A DNA stretch of 64,000 nucleotides from CBDESM01 sp965205165 (lineage in GTDB: Bacteria; Chloroflexota; Dehalococcoidia; Bin125), in assembly GCA_965205165.1 (NCBI GenBank), contig OZ242037.1:992001-1056000 (forward strand), in the 5' to 3' direction. The notes below the pieces were generated by a model that worked only from the letters and a program-made list of their open reading frames with translations, had not been told where the DNA came from and ran no database searches. Position numbers and translations under genes: made by a program. Below are positions 43,955-52,481 of this stretch, one piece after another (positions within the stretch are counted from its first letter, which is position 1; each line of letters starts with the position of its first letter).

Positions 43955-46900
43955 CTACTCGCCGAACCAGACGGTGTCGTCGGGCAGGATGAAGAACGGC
44001 CGCGAGCCGGGCAGCGGAGTGCCGTCGACCTCGCCGTAGCGGATCCACTCGACCCCGTTCCAGAGCCAGACGATGCGGGCATCCGCGGGCGCCTCGGCGT
44101 GGCCGAGCAGCTCGTCCGCCGTGGTCGCGGCCCCGCCCTTGTAGGTCGCCCAGCTGCTGGTCGTCGCCTCGCCGCTCTGGACGTTGTACTCGATCACGGG
44201 GCCGATCCGGACCGCCGCGGGCGCGGTGGCGGTGCGCGTGTCGAGCGGCTTGCTGGCCGACCTCAGGCTGGACCCGGAGCCGATGCTGGCGGTGAGCACC
44301 GTGATGCCGTTGCCCACCACCGTCAGGTTCGCCGTCGCCGCCCCGTTCATGGTCCGCGCGCGGCGCTGCCTCACCGCCGGCGTCTCGGGATCGCCGTCAT
44401 CGTCGACCTCTTCCTCGGCCGGGCTGGTGATGGCAACGGTCGCGGTGGTGCTGCTGGCCGGGCTGGCGCGGAAGGTCACCCAGGTGCCGTCGGCGACGGG
44501 GAAGCCGTTCGCGTCGACGGCGCGCACCGAGGCCCTGAAGCTCTCGCCCCAGCCGCCCAGATCGCCGGGCGCCGTGATCACCAGCGTCTCCGCGTCGCCC
44601 GCGACCGTGAACGGCACGTTCACCGGCGCCCCGGCGGCGCGCACGGAGGCCGTGTACTCGCCCGCCGCCAGCGGGCTGGACTGATCCGCGTTGACGTTGA
44701 TGATGACGTGGCACTTGAGCCGCTCGTCGTCGCTGCACGACACCTCGGCCGCGATCGCGCCCGCCGGCGGCGCGCCGGAGGGCCCGCTGATCACCACCGT
44801 CGCACCAGTCGGCATCCGCGCCTCCGCGCCCTTGGCATCGCGCGCCGTGACCGGCACCCGCGCCAAGTCGCGGTCTTCGCCCTCGTTCACCCCGGCCGTG
44901 GCCGGGTCGTCGTCGGGAGTGCCGTAGGCGAGCAGGCGCGGGGCGTCGCCGCTGATCGCGACCGCCGCGGCCGAGCCGCTGACCACGAGCGCGAGCGTCT
45001 CGCCGTAGGTCTCGCCGTCCGTGCCCACCACCGTCGCGCGCAGCGTCACCTCGGCCGGCTCGGCGCCCGGCCGGTACCTCAGCGGGATCCCGGCCAGCAG
45101 GCCGGGGCCCTTGCCCGCGTCGCTGCTCCTGAGATCGGCCGCGAGCGCGCCGGCGGCGGAGAGGTCGAGCGAGCAGATCGGCGCGGCCAGCGTGCAGCCG
45201 TAGATGCTCGTGATCGTGCCCCCGCCGATCACGGCCAGCGTCACCGAAGAGACATTGTCGAGCTGCGACGCGCCGCCGTTCTCGTTCAACAGCCCGATCT
45301 GCAGGTCCGCCGACGGCCCGCCCGAGCGGACCGGGCCGCTGGGCACGACGCCGCCGACCGGCGTGCGGCCGAGCGAGATGGAGGCGAGCTGCTCGATCGC
45401 CGCGACCCGGAGCGTGGCGCGGCCGAAGGCCTCGAGGCGCTGCTGCTGGTGCGTGTTCCGGGCGCGCAGGAAGCCGGCGATCGGGCCGCCGCTGTTGGCG
45501 TTGCCCGGCGCGGACTCGCCGGAGAGCGTCCAGATCGGCAGGCTCGCGGTGACCTGGATGTCGGCCGCCGCATCGCCGGCCGCCGTGATCGACGGCGCGT
45601 TCCCGGAGGCGTCGCTGATGTAGCAGATGCGCCCTTCGGCATCGGCGCCCGCGAGGGTGCTCGCGGCGACGCAGCGGTAGTAGCCGTAATTGCCGCGGTC
45701 CAGGCGCAGCCGCCGACCGCCCGTGTCGGTCCAGGTCGCGGGGCCGGTCAGCTGCAGGTAGGAGTCGCGCACCGTGGCCGGCAGCACCCCCGACGACGCC
45801 GCGTCCATCAGCCCGACCCGCAGGATGTCCCCGCTGTAGCTCTTGCCCTCGTAGAACTCCGGCGTCGGATTGAAGATGCGCCAGTCGTCGCCGCCGGCCG
45901 CGGCGGGAACGTTGTAGCCGACGGCCAGCCTGGTGGTCTGCGAGGGCGCGAGCGCGTCGTCCGCGTCCTCGGGCAGGTAGGCGGCCACGACCGCGCCGTG
46001 CGCGATTCCGGCGGAGGCCTCGGCGTCGTAGCTGAAGGCATCCGTCGTGCCGTCCGCGCGCTTCAGCACGCCGCTGATCGCCACGTCCGCGGCCGGGCTC
46101 GCGTGCTCGAAGCGCAGCCGCGCCGGCCAGTAGGGCGCGGAGTCGGCGATGGCGCCGCCGCGCCGGCTCGCGGGCACGCCGTAGCGCGCCGCCGCCTTGA
46201 GATCGGCGCGGGTGAGCGTGAGCGTGCAGGCCGAGTCCGAGTCCGACGAGTCGCAGGACTTGGACGTGCCGAGCAGTTCCAGATACCCCCCGCCGGCGGG
46301 CACGGTCAGGGTGACCGCCTCGGTCGCGTCGACGCTGGAGTAGAGGGCGCCCGTGATCGTGCCCGGGCCCGTCGGCGAGGTGGCGCCTGCCCAGAACTCG
46401 GGGATGCCGCGGTTGCGGCGGTGGCCGATCAGCAGGCTCAGCGAATCGTCGTAGCTGCGCTGGCCCAGCTCGGCGATCAGCTCGCTCTCGTCCCAAGCGC
46501 TGCCGCCGTTGCCCGTGTCCGTGTTGTCGCTCGCGGCAATCACCCTGAAGTCGAGCGAGTCCTCGGCGACCAGCGATTCATCGACGTTGGCCGTGGAGTC
46601 GTCGTCCTCGCCCTTGTGGTAGCTGAGGGTGACCGTGACCGTGACCGGGACCGTGCCGGTCGAGACGGGGATGAAGTAGGGGCCGGTGCCGCCCCAGTAG
46701 GTGCCGAGCCGGCCGGCCCGGTTGTACACGCACTTGGCCAGCGCGGCGGCCGTGCGGTCGCGCGGAACGTAGGCGCTCCCGGAAGGATGCGCCGGATCAG
46801 TCGGCGCGGCGACCGGGCAGAGCGAGCCGATCGCGACGATGCCGCCGCCCGCGTTCCCGCCGACCGACGCCTCTACCTCGATCCGGTCGAAGAAGACGCC

Positions 46901-48409
46901 CTGGCGGGCGGCGTCGACGCGCAGCCACTCGTCGTTGGTGCGGGTCGTCGCCGTGCTCGAACCCGTGTTGTCGGTCGTGCCGCCCACCCGCAGGATGTTC
47001 TCCACGTAGATGCGCTCACCCACCTCGACGTCCCGGTAGCAGTCGGTCATCGCGGCGGACTGGCCTTGCAGGTTGTTCGCCACGCATTCCCTGACCGTGT
47101 GGTTGCCGTCCGCGACGTCGCTGTTCGCGTTCGGCTCGACCGCGGTCCTGCCGCCGGTCCTCACGCCGTCGGCGTCGGCATTGAACTTCGCCGTCTGCAG
47201 CCGGCTGATGTGCGCCGAAAGCCGCTTGAACGTCGCCTCGCGGTCCGCGACCCGGACGTCGGTGCCCGACAAGACGGCCTCGAGCTTGACCGATGCTCCG
47301 TTGTAATCGGTGCCGGCGGGGAACTCCCGCGGCACCTTGATCGCGATCCGGATCGGCTTGACCGCGACCGTCCCGGCCGCGCCCGTCTGCCCGGCCAAGG
47401 CCTGCCATTCGGCCTTGTCGATCACGCAGGCGTTGCCCGACGTGCCGCAGGCCGCGAGATTCGCGCCATCGGTCGTCGTGAAGAAGTTCTGATGCGCGCC
47501 GTTGTTGCTGTTGAGCGCGGTGCTCGAGGACGAATCCTCCAGCGTCAGCGAGACCGAGGTGAACTGCGCGTACGTGATCGTGTCGCGCGAATCGCCGAGC
47601 GCGGTGGCCAGGCCGGCGTTCAGCCGCACATGGCTCAACTGGCCGGCAGCGAAGGGGTACTGGAAACTGCGGTTCCTCGTCGAATCGGTCACCGAGTTGC
47701 GCACCCAGAGCGGCCGGTCCTGATCGTCGACCGGCGTGATGTTCGCGCCGTAGGTCAGCACCGTCCAGTCCGTGCACGGGCACCATTGAGAGCCGCCGCC
47801 GGCGTTGCGGGTGGCGACCTGGGTGTAGTGGACGACGCCGAGCCGGATCGTGCCCGCGGTGATGGTGGAAGGGATGTTGAAGGCGAGCCGGATCGGCTCG
47901 ATGTTGGTCGTCGCCTCCTGCCCGGAAGTCACGCCCGACTGCCCCGCCAGCGTCTTCCACTCGGCCTTCTGGAGCTGGCAGCGGTTGGTCGCGCCGCCGT
48001 CGCACAGGGTCAGCCGCTGGCCGGCGTTCGCGCCGCCGCTGTAGTACCAGCGCCGGCTGGCCGGGGTGTCGTGCAGGTTCGGGCCGGGCCGCTCTTCGAG
48101 CCAGAGTTCGACCCTGCCGTAGTCCTGGTAGGTGGCGCGGGTCTGGCCGTTGTTCCCCGAACCCAGCCGCAGCTCGACATGCGTGAGCGTCGTCCCGCCC
48201 AGCTCCTCGATCACGCGCTCATCGACCGCGACGCCGTTCCTCAGCGGCGTGGCGTGGACCTTCGGATTCGTGTTGTTCCCGCTCTGCGCCAGTGCCTGCT
48301 GTCCCGCCAGCACGGCCGCGCCGGCCGCCAGCAGTGCGACGACCGCGATGATGAGTGCGAAGCGCGCATCAACCCCGCGGCGCAGCACGCGGAACCCGGC
48401 ATGTCGCAT
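43955..48409 (-). CDS. giant secreted/surface protein D of the tandem family
   Basis: 1484 residues. The first 600 residues are nearly superimposable on protein A (MRHAGFRVLRRG start, QQALAQSGNNTNPKV, RLGSGNNGQTRATYQD, YAQFTSVSLTLEDSSSSTAL). After about residue 950 it diverges strongly from A-C: EQLASISLGRTP, then an Ig-like region with STTATVAITSPAEEEVDDDG. It rejoins them in the terminal domain (WLWNGVEWIRYGEVDG ... DDTVWFGE). A ribosome-binding GAGGGGGG precedes ATG 48409. It is the first gene of the array in transcription order and has its own promoter and terminator. Confidence 0.82.
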   Translation of the reverse strand: MRHAGFRVLRRGVDARFALIIAVVALLAAGAAVLAGQQALAQSGNNTNPKVHATPLRNGVAVDERVIEELGGTTLTHVELRLGSGNNGQTRATYQDYGRVELWLEERPGPNLHDTPASRRWYYSGGANAGQRLTLCDGGATNRCQLQKAEWKTLAGQSGVTSGQEATTNIEPIRLAFNIPSTITAGTIRLGVVHYTQVATRNAGGGSQWCPCTDWTVLTYGANITPVDDQDRPLWVRNSVTDSTRNRSFQYPFAAGQLSHVRLNAGLATALGDSRDTITYAQFTSVSLTLEDSSSSTALNSNNGAHQNFFTTTDGANLAACGTSGNACVIDKAEWQALAGQTGAAGTVAVKPIRIAIKVPREFPAGTDYNGASVKLEAVLSGTDVRVADREATFKRLSAHISRLQTAKFNADADGVRTGGRTAVEPNANSDVADGNHTVRECVANNLQGQSAAMTDCYRDVEVGERIYVENILRVGGTTDNTGSSTATTRTNDEWLRVDAARQGVFFDRIEVEASVGGNAGGGIVAIGSLCPVAAPTDPAHPSGSAYVPRDRTAAALAKCVYNRAGRLGTYWGGTGPYFIPVSTGTVPVTVTVTLSYHKGEDDDSTANVDESLVAEDSLDFRVIAASDNTDTGNGGSAWDESELIAELGQRSYDDSLSLLIGHRRNRGIPEFWAGATSPTGPGTITGALYSSVDATEAVTLTVPAGGGYLELLGTSKSCDSSDSDSACTLTLTRADLKAAARYGVPASRRGGAIADSAPYWPARLRFEHASPAADVAISGVLKRADGTTDAFSYDAEASAGIAHGAVVAAYLPEDADDALAPSQTTRLAVGYNVPAAAGGDDWRIFNPTPEFYEGKSYSGDILRVGLMDAASSGVLPATVRDSYLQLTGPATWTDTGGRRLRLDRGNYGYYRCVAASTLAGADAEGRICYISDASGNAPSITAAGDAAADIQVTASLPIWTLSGESAPGNANSGGPIAGFLRARNTHQQQRLEAFGRATLRVAAIEQLASISLGRTPVGGVVPSGPVRSGGPSADLQIGLLNENGGASQLDNVSSVTLAVIGGGTITSIYGCTLAAPICSLDLSAAGALAADLRSSDAGKGPGLLAGIPLRYRPGAEPAEVTLRATVVGTDGETYGETLALVVSGSAAAVAISGDAPRLLAYGTPDDDPATAGVNEGEDRDLARVPVTARDAKGAEARMPTGATVVISGPSGAPPAGAIAAEVSCSDDERLKCHVIINVNADQSSPLAAGEYTASVRAAGAPVNVPFTVAGDAETLVITAPGDLGGWGESFRASVRAVDANGFPVADGTWVTFRASPASSTTATVAITSPAEEEVDDDGDPETPAVRQRRARTMNGAATANLTVVGNGITVLTASIGSGSSLRSASKPLDTRTATAPAAVRIGPVIEYNVQSGEATTSSWATYKGGAATTADELLGHAEAPADARIVWLWNGVEWIRYGEVDGTPLPGSRPFFILPDDTVWFGE

Positions 48410-48455
48410 AAAAACCCCCCTCGCCAGCCACCTCGACTGGTTGGATCACGCTTAC

Positions 48456-48484
48456 AGTGAAGGGGGGGGGGGCTCTTGTGTCAA
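48456..48484 (-). promoter_or_regulatory. phase-variable-type promoter of gene D (C11 spacer tract)
   Basis: On the minus strand: -35 TTGACA (48479-48484), a 17-base spacer of CAAGAG plus 11 consecutive C (48462-48472), and -10 TTCACT (48456-48461). The 17-base spacing is the sigma-70 optimum. Gene A has the same boxes with one more C. Confidence 0.75.
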
Positions 48485-48627
48485 GCCCCCAATTGTGGAT
48501 AGTTAATGCGGGTTTTACGAACACTCCGAGCATCCGAAACATAAATCGCCGCGGATTCGCCCCGTCGCGTTCCGCGCCAATTTGTCATACTGCGCACCTG
48601 AATAGGCGACGGGGCAGGAGCGGGACG

Positions 48628-49563
48628 ATGGCCGAATCGCAGGGCACGCGGGCGGATGTGGACGCGCTGGCGCGGCGCGTCTCCAACTGGGGCCGCTGGG
48701 GCCCCGACGACGAACGCGGCGCGCTCAATTTCATCACTCCGCAGTCGACGGCCGCCGCGGCCGCCCTGGTCCGCGACGGCGCCAGCGTCTCCTGCGCGCT
48801 GGAGCTGGCCAAGACCCCCGCGCCGGACAACCCGACCCCGGTGATGCACATGATGACCGGCGCCGGCGACGCGATCGACCAAGGCCGCATCAGCGGCCTG
48901 CAATCGACCGGCGACTACTTCGCGATCGCCCCGCACGGAATGGCCAACACGCACCTGGACGCGCTCTGCCACATCCTCGACGACGGCAAGATGTACAACG
49001 GCTTCGACGCCTCCGAGGTGCGCAGCACGGGCACCCTGCGCAACTCGATCCTCGCCGGCGAGGACGGCATCGCCGGCCGCGGCGTGCTGCTCGACATCGC
49101 CGCGCTCAAGGGCGTCGACTGGCTCGAACCCGGCGCGCCGATCGGCGTCGACGACCTCGAAGCCGCGGAGCAGCGGCAGGACGTGCGCGTCCGCAGCGGC
49201 GACATCCTGCTGATCCGCACCGGCCGCGACACGCGGCGCGAGGCCCAGGGCGCCTGGCTCCCCTTCGAGGGCCTGGCCGGGCTCAAAATCGAAACCCTGC
49301 CCTGGCTGCACGAGCGGGAGATCGCCATCCTCGGCTGCGACGGCGTCTCGGACGTGATCCCCAGCCAAGTCGAGGACTCGCCGCTGCCGATCCACCACGT
49401 GATCATCACCTACATGGGCGTCCACCTGATCGACAACGCCCGCCTGGGCCCGCTCGGCCGCGCCTGCGCCGAGCGGCGGCGCTGGGAGTTCCTCCTGACC
49501 ATCGCCCCGCTCCGCCTGAGGGGCGGCACCGCCTCCCCGATCAACCCGATCGCGCTGTTCTGA
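48628..49563 (+). CDS. cyclase-family protein (kynurenine formamidase-like metal hydrolase)
   Basis: A 311-residue protein of the cyclase superfamily (PF04199), which includes arylformamidases and lactone-type hydrolases. The metal-binding signature is in HGMANTHLDALCHIL, and RSGDILLIRTGRD and the late DGVSDVIPSQ region are typical. There is no signal peptide. ATG 48628 has GGAG upstream. Its stop overlaps the start of the CoA-transferase gene (TGATG), so the two probably act in one catabolic route. Substrate unknown. Confidence 0.85.
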   Translation: MAESQGTRADVDALARRVSNWGRWGPDDERGALNFITPQSTAAAAALVRDGASVSCALELAKTPAPDNPTPVMHMMTGAGDAIDQGRISGLQSTGDYFAIAPHGMANTHLDALCHILDDGKMYNGFDASEVRSTGTLRNSILAGEDGIAGRGVLLDIAALKGVDWLEPGAPIGVDDLEAAEQRQDVRVRSGDILLIRTGRDTRREAQGAWLPFEGLAGLKIETLPWLHEREIAILGCDGVSDVIPSQVEDSPLPIHHVIITYMGVHLIDNARLGPLGRACAERRRWEFLLTIAPLRLRGGTASPINPIALF

Positions 49564-52037
49564 TGCGCCCGCTGGAGGGCGCGCTCGTCCTCGACCTCGC
49601 CGATGAGCCGCTGATCATCGCCGGCCGCTACCTCGCCGATCTCGGCGCGCGCACGATCCGGATCGAGGACGCCGGCGGCGACTACGCCCGCCGTGCCGGG
49701 CCATGGCTCGGCAACGGGGCCGGCAGCGAGACGGGCAACGAACGCGGGCTGCGGCACCTGCTCTACAACCAGGGCAAGGAATCGCTCGCGCTCGATCTCG
49801 ACTCCGCGGAGGCCTGGGCCGAGATCGAGCGCTTGGCCGCGTCGGCCGACGCCGTCATCGCGCCGATGGCCAAGAACGCTCACGCCGCCGCCGCCTTCGC
49901 CCGGCTCGGCGCTGCCGCGGAAGCGGGCGCGGAGGGCGCGCCCAGCATCATCGACATCGTCTTCCGCCGCGGGCAGGAGGGGACGGACGCGACCGACCTG
50001 ATCGCGATGGCCGCGGGCGGCCAGCTGGTCTGCAACGGCTTCCCCGATCTGCCGCCCGACTACCCCGCCGGCAAGCTCGCCTGCAAGCAGGCGTCCTACC
50101 TCGCCGTCGCCGCATCAGTCGCGGCCATCCTCCAGCAGCTGCGCGGCGGCAGCCCCGTCCGCAGCGAAATCTCGCTCCAAGAGGCCGTGATCTCGACGAT
50201 CATCCAAGCCGCCAACCCCAACCTCTACTTGTGGCACGGGATGGTCGCCGAGCGGACCGGCACCGGCGGGCTGCGCTACCCCGTCGTCGGCTCCGGCTTC
50301 GGCGCGTTCGAGCAGGGCAAGTTCGAGGACGGCGAAGTCGTCTTCATCGACACCCCCGGCGTCACCTACCGCACCGGCGACGACCGCTGGGTCACCTACA
50401 TGCAGTCCCCCACCAACACCGGCTGGGACGCCTTCCCAAAGTGGTACGCCGAAGTTACCGGCGACGAAACGCTGCTCTCGGAGCCCTGGACCGAGCAGGC
50501 GCACCGCGTCGCGCACCGCTCGGAGATGCAGCAGTTCACCGCCAAGTTCTGCGCCGCCCAGGAGCGCGACGCGCTGGTCGAGCGGGCGCAGGGCAACGGC
50601 GACCTCGGCCTGCCCGTGCAGACCGCGATCGACATCGCGGCCGACGAGCACCTGCACGCCCGCGGCTTCTTCCCCCAAGTGCCGCACCCGCAGCTCGACG
50701 CCGATCTCGCGCTGCCGCGCAGCCCCTATCGATCATCCGCTTGGCAGCCGCAGGCGAAGCCCGCGCCGGCGCTGGACGCGCACGGCCCGCTCGAACGCGA
50801 CGGCGGAATCGCCGCGCCCCTGCCGGCGATGGATCGCGGCGGGCTGCCGCTGGCCGGCGTGCGCGTGCTCGACTTCTGCTGGATGGCGGCCGGGCCGCTG
50901 GTCACGGAGCTGCTCGCCAACCTCGGCGCCGACGTGATCAAGATCGAGTCCGCCTCCGGGCTCGACAGCGTGCGCGAGTTCTCGCACCCGCCCAAGGGCT
51001 TCACGATCGACACCGGCGCGTTCTTCAACGACGCCAACACCGACAAGCGCAGCATCACCCTGAACCTGCATTCGCCCCGCGCCCTGGAGCTGATCCGCGA
51101 GGCGCTCCCCCGCTTCGACGTCGTCACCAGCAACTTCGCGCCGGGCGCAATGGAGAAATTCGGCCTCTCATACGACGCGCTGCGGGCGATCAAGCCCGAC
51201 CTGATCTACGCCTCGTTCCCCGTCATGGGCAGCAGCGGCCCCAAGCGCGGCTGGCGCGGAATCGGCAACGGCGTGACCGCGCTCTCCGGCATCGCCGGCC
51301 ATACCGGCCGCGCCGACCGCCCGCCGATCGGGATCGGCACCCTGCACACCGACTTCACGCTCTGCCCGATCGGCGCCTCCCTGATCATGGCCGCGCTGAT
51401 CCGCCGCGCCCGCACCGGCGAGGGCGAGCAGCTGGAGATCGCGCAGTACGAAGCCGCCGTCCACCTGCTCGACCACGAGCTGATCGACGCGCTGGCCAAC
51501 GGCGCCGACTCCCCGCGAATCGGCAACCGCTCGCGCGAGTACGCCCCGCACGGCCTCTTCCCGGCTGCCGGCGAAGACGAATGGCTCGCCCTGGCCGTGC
51601 GCGATGAAGCGGATTGGGCCGCGCTCTGCGACGCGGCAGGACTAGTCGAATTGGCGCAGCGGGACGACCTGCGGACGCTGGCCGGCCGCAAGGCCGCGGA
51701 GGACGAGATCGACGAAGCGATCGCGGCCTGGTCGGCCGGGCTCGACCGCTGGCAAGCGGCGGCTCTGCTGCAGGAGCGCGGCGTGCCCGCCTCGGCCGTC
51801 GAAACCGCGGCCGACATGGTGGGCGGCGACGCCGGCGCCGAACCGCTCTTCTTCCGCTTCCAGCGCGGCGACGTGCCGTTCATGATCCAGCACCAGCCGT
51901 TCACCTGGAACGGCGCACGGCTGGGCACCCGCCCCTCGCCCGAACTCGGCGAGCACAACGAAGCCGTGATCAAGGGCGAGTGGGGCGTGGACGACGAGCG
52001 CTACGTCGAGCTGCTGCTCGATCGGGCGATCTTCTAG
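49563..52037 (+). CDS. double CaiB/BaiF-type (family III) CoA-transferase
   Basis: 824 residues containing two family III CoA-transferase units in tandem, about 1-405 and 425-824. The second unit is canonical: LAGVRVLDFCWMAAGPLVTELLANLGADVIKIE, then LNLHSPRALELIREALPRFD, SFPVMGSSGP and HTDFTLCPIGASL. The first is more divergent (LEGALVLDLADEPLIIAGRY, DLGARTIRIEDAGGDYARR). Family III enzymes work as interlocked dimers, so the fusion may supply a covalent dimer with one specialised half. It would move CoA between a carboxylic acid and an acyl-CoA. It is coupled to the upstream cyclase-family gene. The stop overlaps the convergent PII gene. Confidence 0.87.
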   Translation: MRPLEGALVLDLADEPLIIAGRYLADLGARTIRIEDAGGDYARRAGPWLGNGAGSETGNERGLRHLLYNQGKESLALDLDSAEAWAEIERLAASADAVIAPMAKNAHAAAAFARLGAAAEAGAEGAPSIIDIVFRRGQEGTDATDLIAMAAGGQLVCNGFPDLPPDYPAGKLACKQASYLAVAASVAAILQQLRGGSPVRSEISLQEAVISTIIQAANPNLYLWHGMVAERTGTGGLRYPVVGSGFGAFEQGKFEDGEVVFIDTPGVTYRTGDDRWVTYMQSPTNTGWDAFPKWYAEVTGDETLLSEPWTEQAHRVAHRSEMQQFTAKFCAAQERDALVERAQGNGDLGLPVQTAIDIAADEHLHARGFFPQVPHPQLDADLALPRSPYRSSAWQPQAKPAPALDAHGPLERDGGIAAPLPAMDRGGLPLAGVRVLDFCWMAAGPLVTELLANLGADVIKIESASGLDSVREFSHPPKGFTIDTGAFFNDANTDKRSITLNLHSPRALELIREALPRFDVVTSNFAPGAMEKFGLSYDALRAIKPDLIYASFPVMGSSGPKRGWRGIGNGVTALSGIAGHTGRADRPPIGIGTLHTDFTLCPIGASLIMAALIRRARTGEGEQLEIAQYEAAVHLLDHELIDALANGADSPRIGNRSREYAPHGLFPAAGEDEWLALAVRDEADWAALCDAAGLVELAQRDDLRTLAGRKAAEDEIDEAIAAWSAGLDRWQAAALLQERGVPASAVETAADMVGGDAGAEPLFFRFQRGDVPFMIQHQPFTWNGARLGTRPSPELGEHNEAVIKGEWGVDDERYVELLLDRAIF

Positions 52038-52465
52038 CCGGCCTTCGCCTCGGCGGGCTCGGGCAGATCCTCGAAATGCGGCGTGTAGTCGAGCTCCTCC
52101 GGGTGATCGGAGTTCTCCAGCACGTCCGAGCCGCGCTCGCCGGTGCGCACGCGGTAGGCGTCCTGCACGTCGCTGACGAAGATCTTGCCGTCCCCGAAGC
52201 GACCGCTGCGGGCGTGGCCGGAGATCGCCTCGATGGCCGGATCGACGTTGAAGTCGCTGACCACCGTGGTGACCTTGACCTTGGCGATCATGTCGACCCG
52301 GTAGGTCTGGCCGGCCCGGCCCTCGCGTTCGATCCCGCCCTGGCTGCCGTGGCCGACCACGTTCTCGAAGTGCATCCCGGTGATGCCGATCGCGATCAGC
52401 GCCTCCTTGACGCCCTCGAGCGCCTCCGGGCGGATGATCGCCTCGACCTTCTTCATCTGCGGCAT
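52034..52465 (-). CDS. PII-family nitrogen regulatory protein
   Basis: A 143-residue PII protein with MKKVEAIIRPEALEGVKEAL, GITGM, and the C-terminal signature ARSGRFGDGKIFVSDVQDAYRVRTGE. The T-loop reads GHGSQGGIEREGRAGQTYRV, so the uridylylated Tyr51 of the enteric YRGAEY loop is not conserved. A 25-residue acidic C-terminal tail follows the usual end. It lies 16 bases after the ammonium transporter on the same strand, the classic glnK-amtB pairing, and would gate the channel in response to ATP/ADP and 2-oxoglutarate. Confidence 0.92.
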   Translation of the reverse strand: MPQMKKVEAIIRPEALEGVKEALIAIGITGMHFENVVGHGSQGGIEREGRAGQTYRVDMIAKVKVTTVVSDFNVDPAIEAISGHARSGRFGDGKIFVSDVQDAYRVRTGERGSDVLENSDHPEELDYTPHFEDLPEPAEAKAG

Positions 52466-52481
52466 GTCGCGCGCCCCTTCC

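Noticed and set aside
29627..48409. CRISPR array or short tandem repeats within the giant genes
   Set aside because: Repeated segments are whole protein domains at long, irregular distances. No direct repeats of 25-40 bases with unique spacers occur anywhere in the window.
44099..48460. A very long plus-strand open frame (over 1400 codons) opposite gene D, with similar ones opposite A, B and C
   Set aside because: They are rich in Arg, Gly, Ala and His, lack start signals and domains, and mirror the minus-strand genes, which have signal peptides, ribosome-binding sites, promoters and terminators. Such antisense frames arise from extreme third-position G/C bias.
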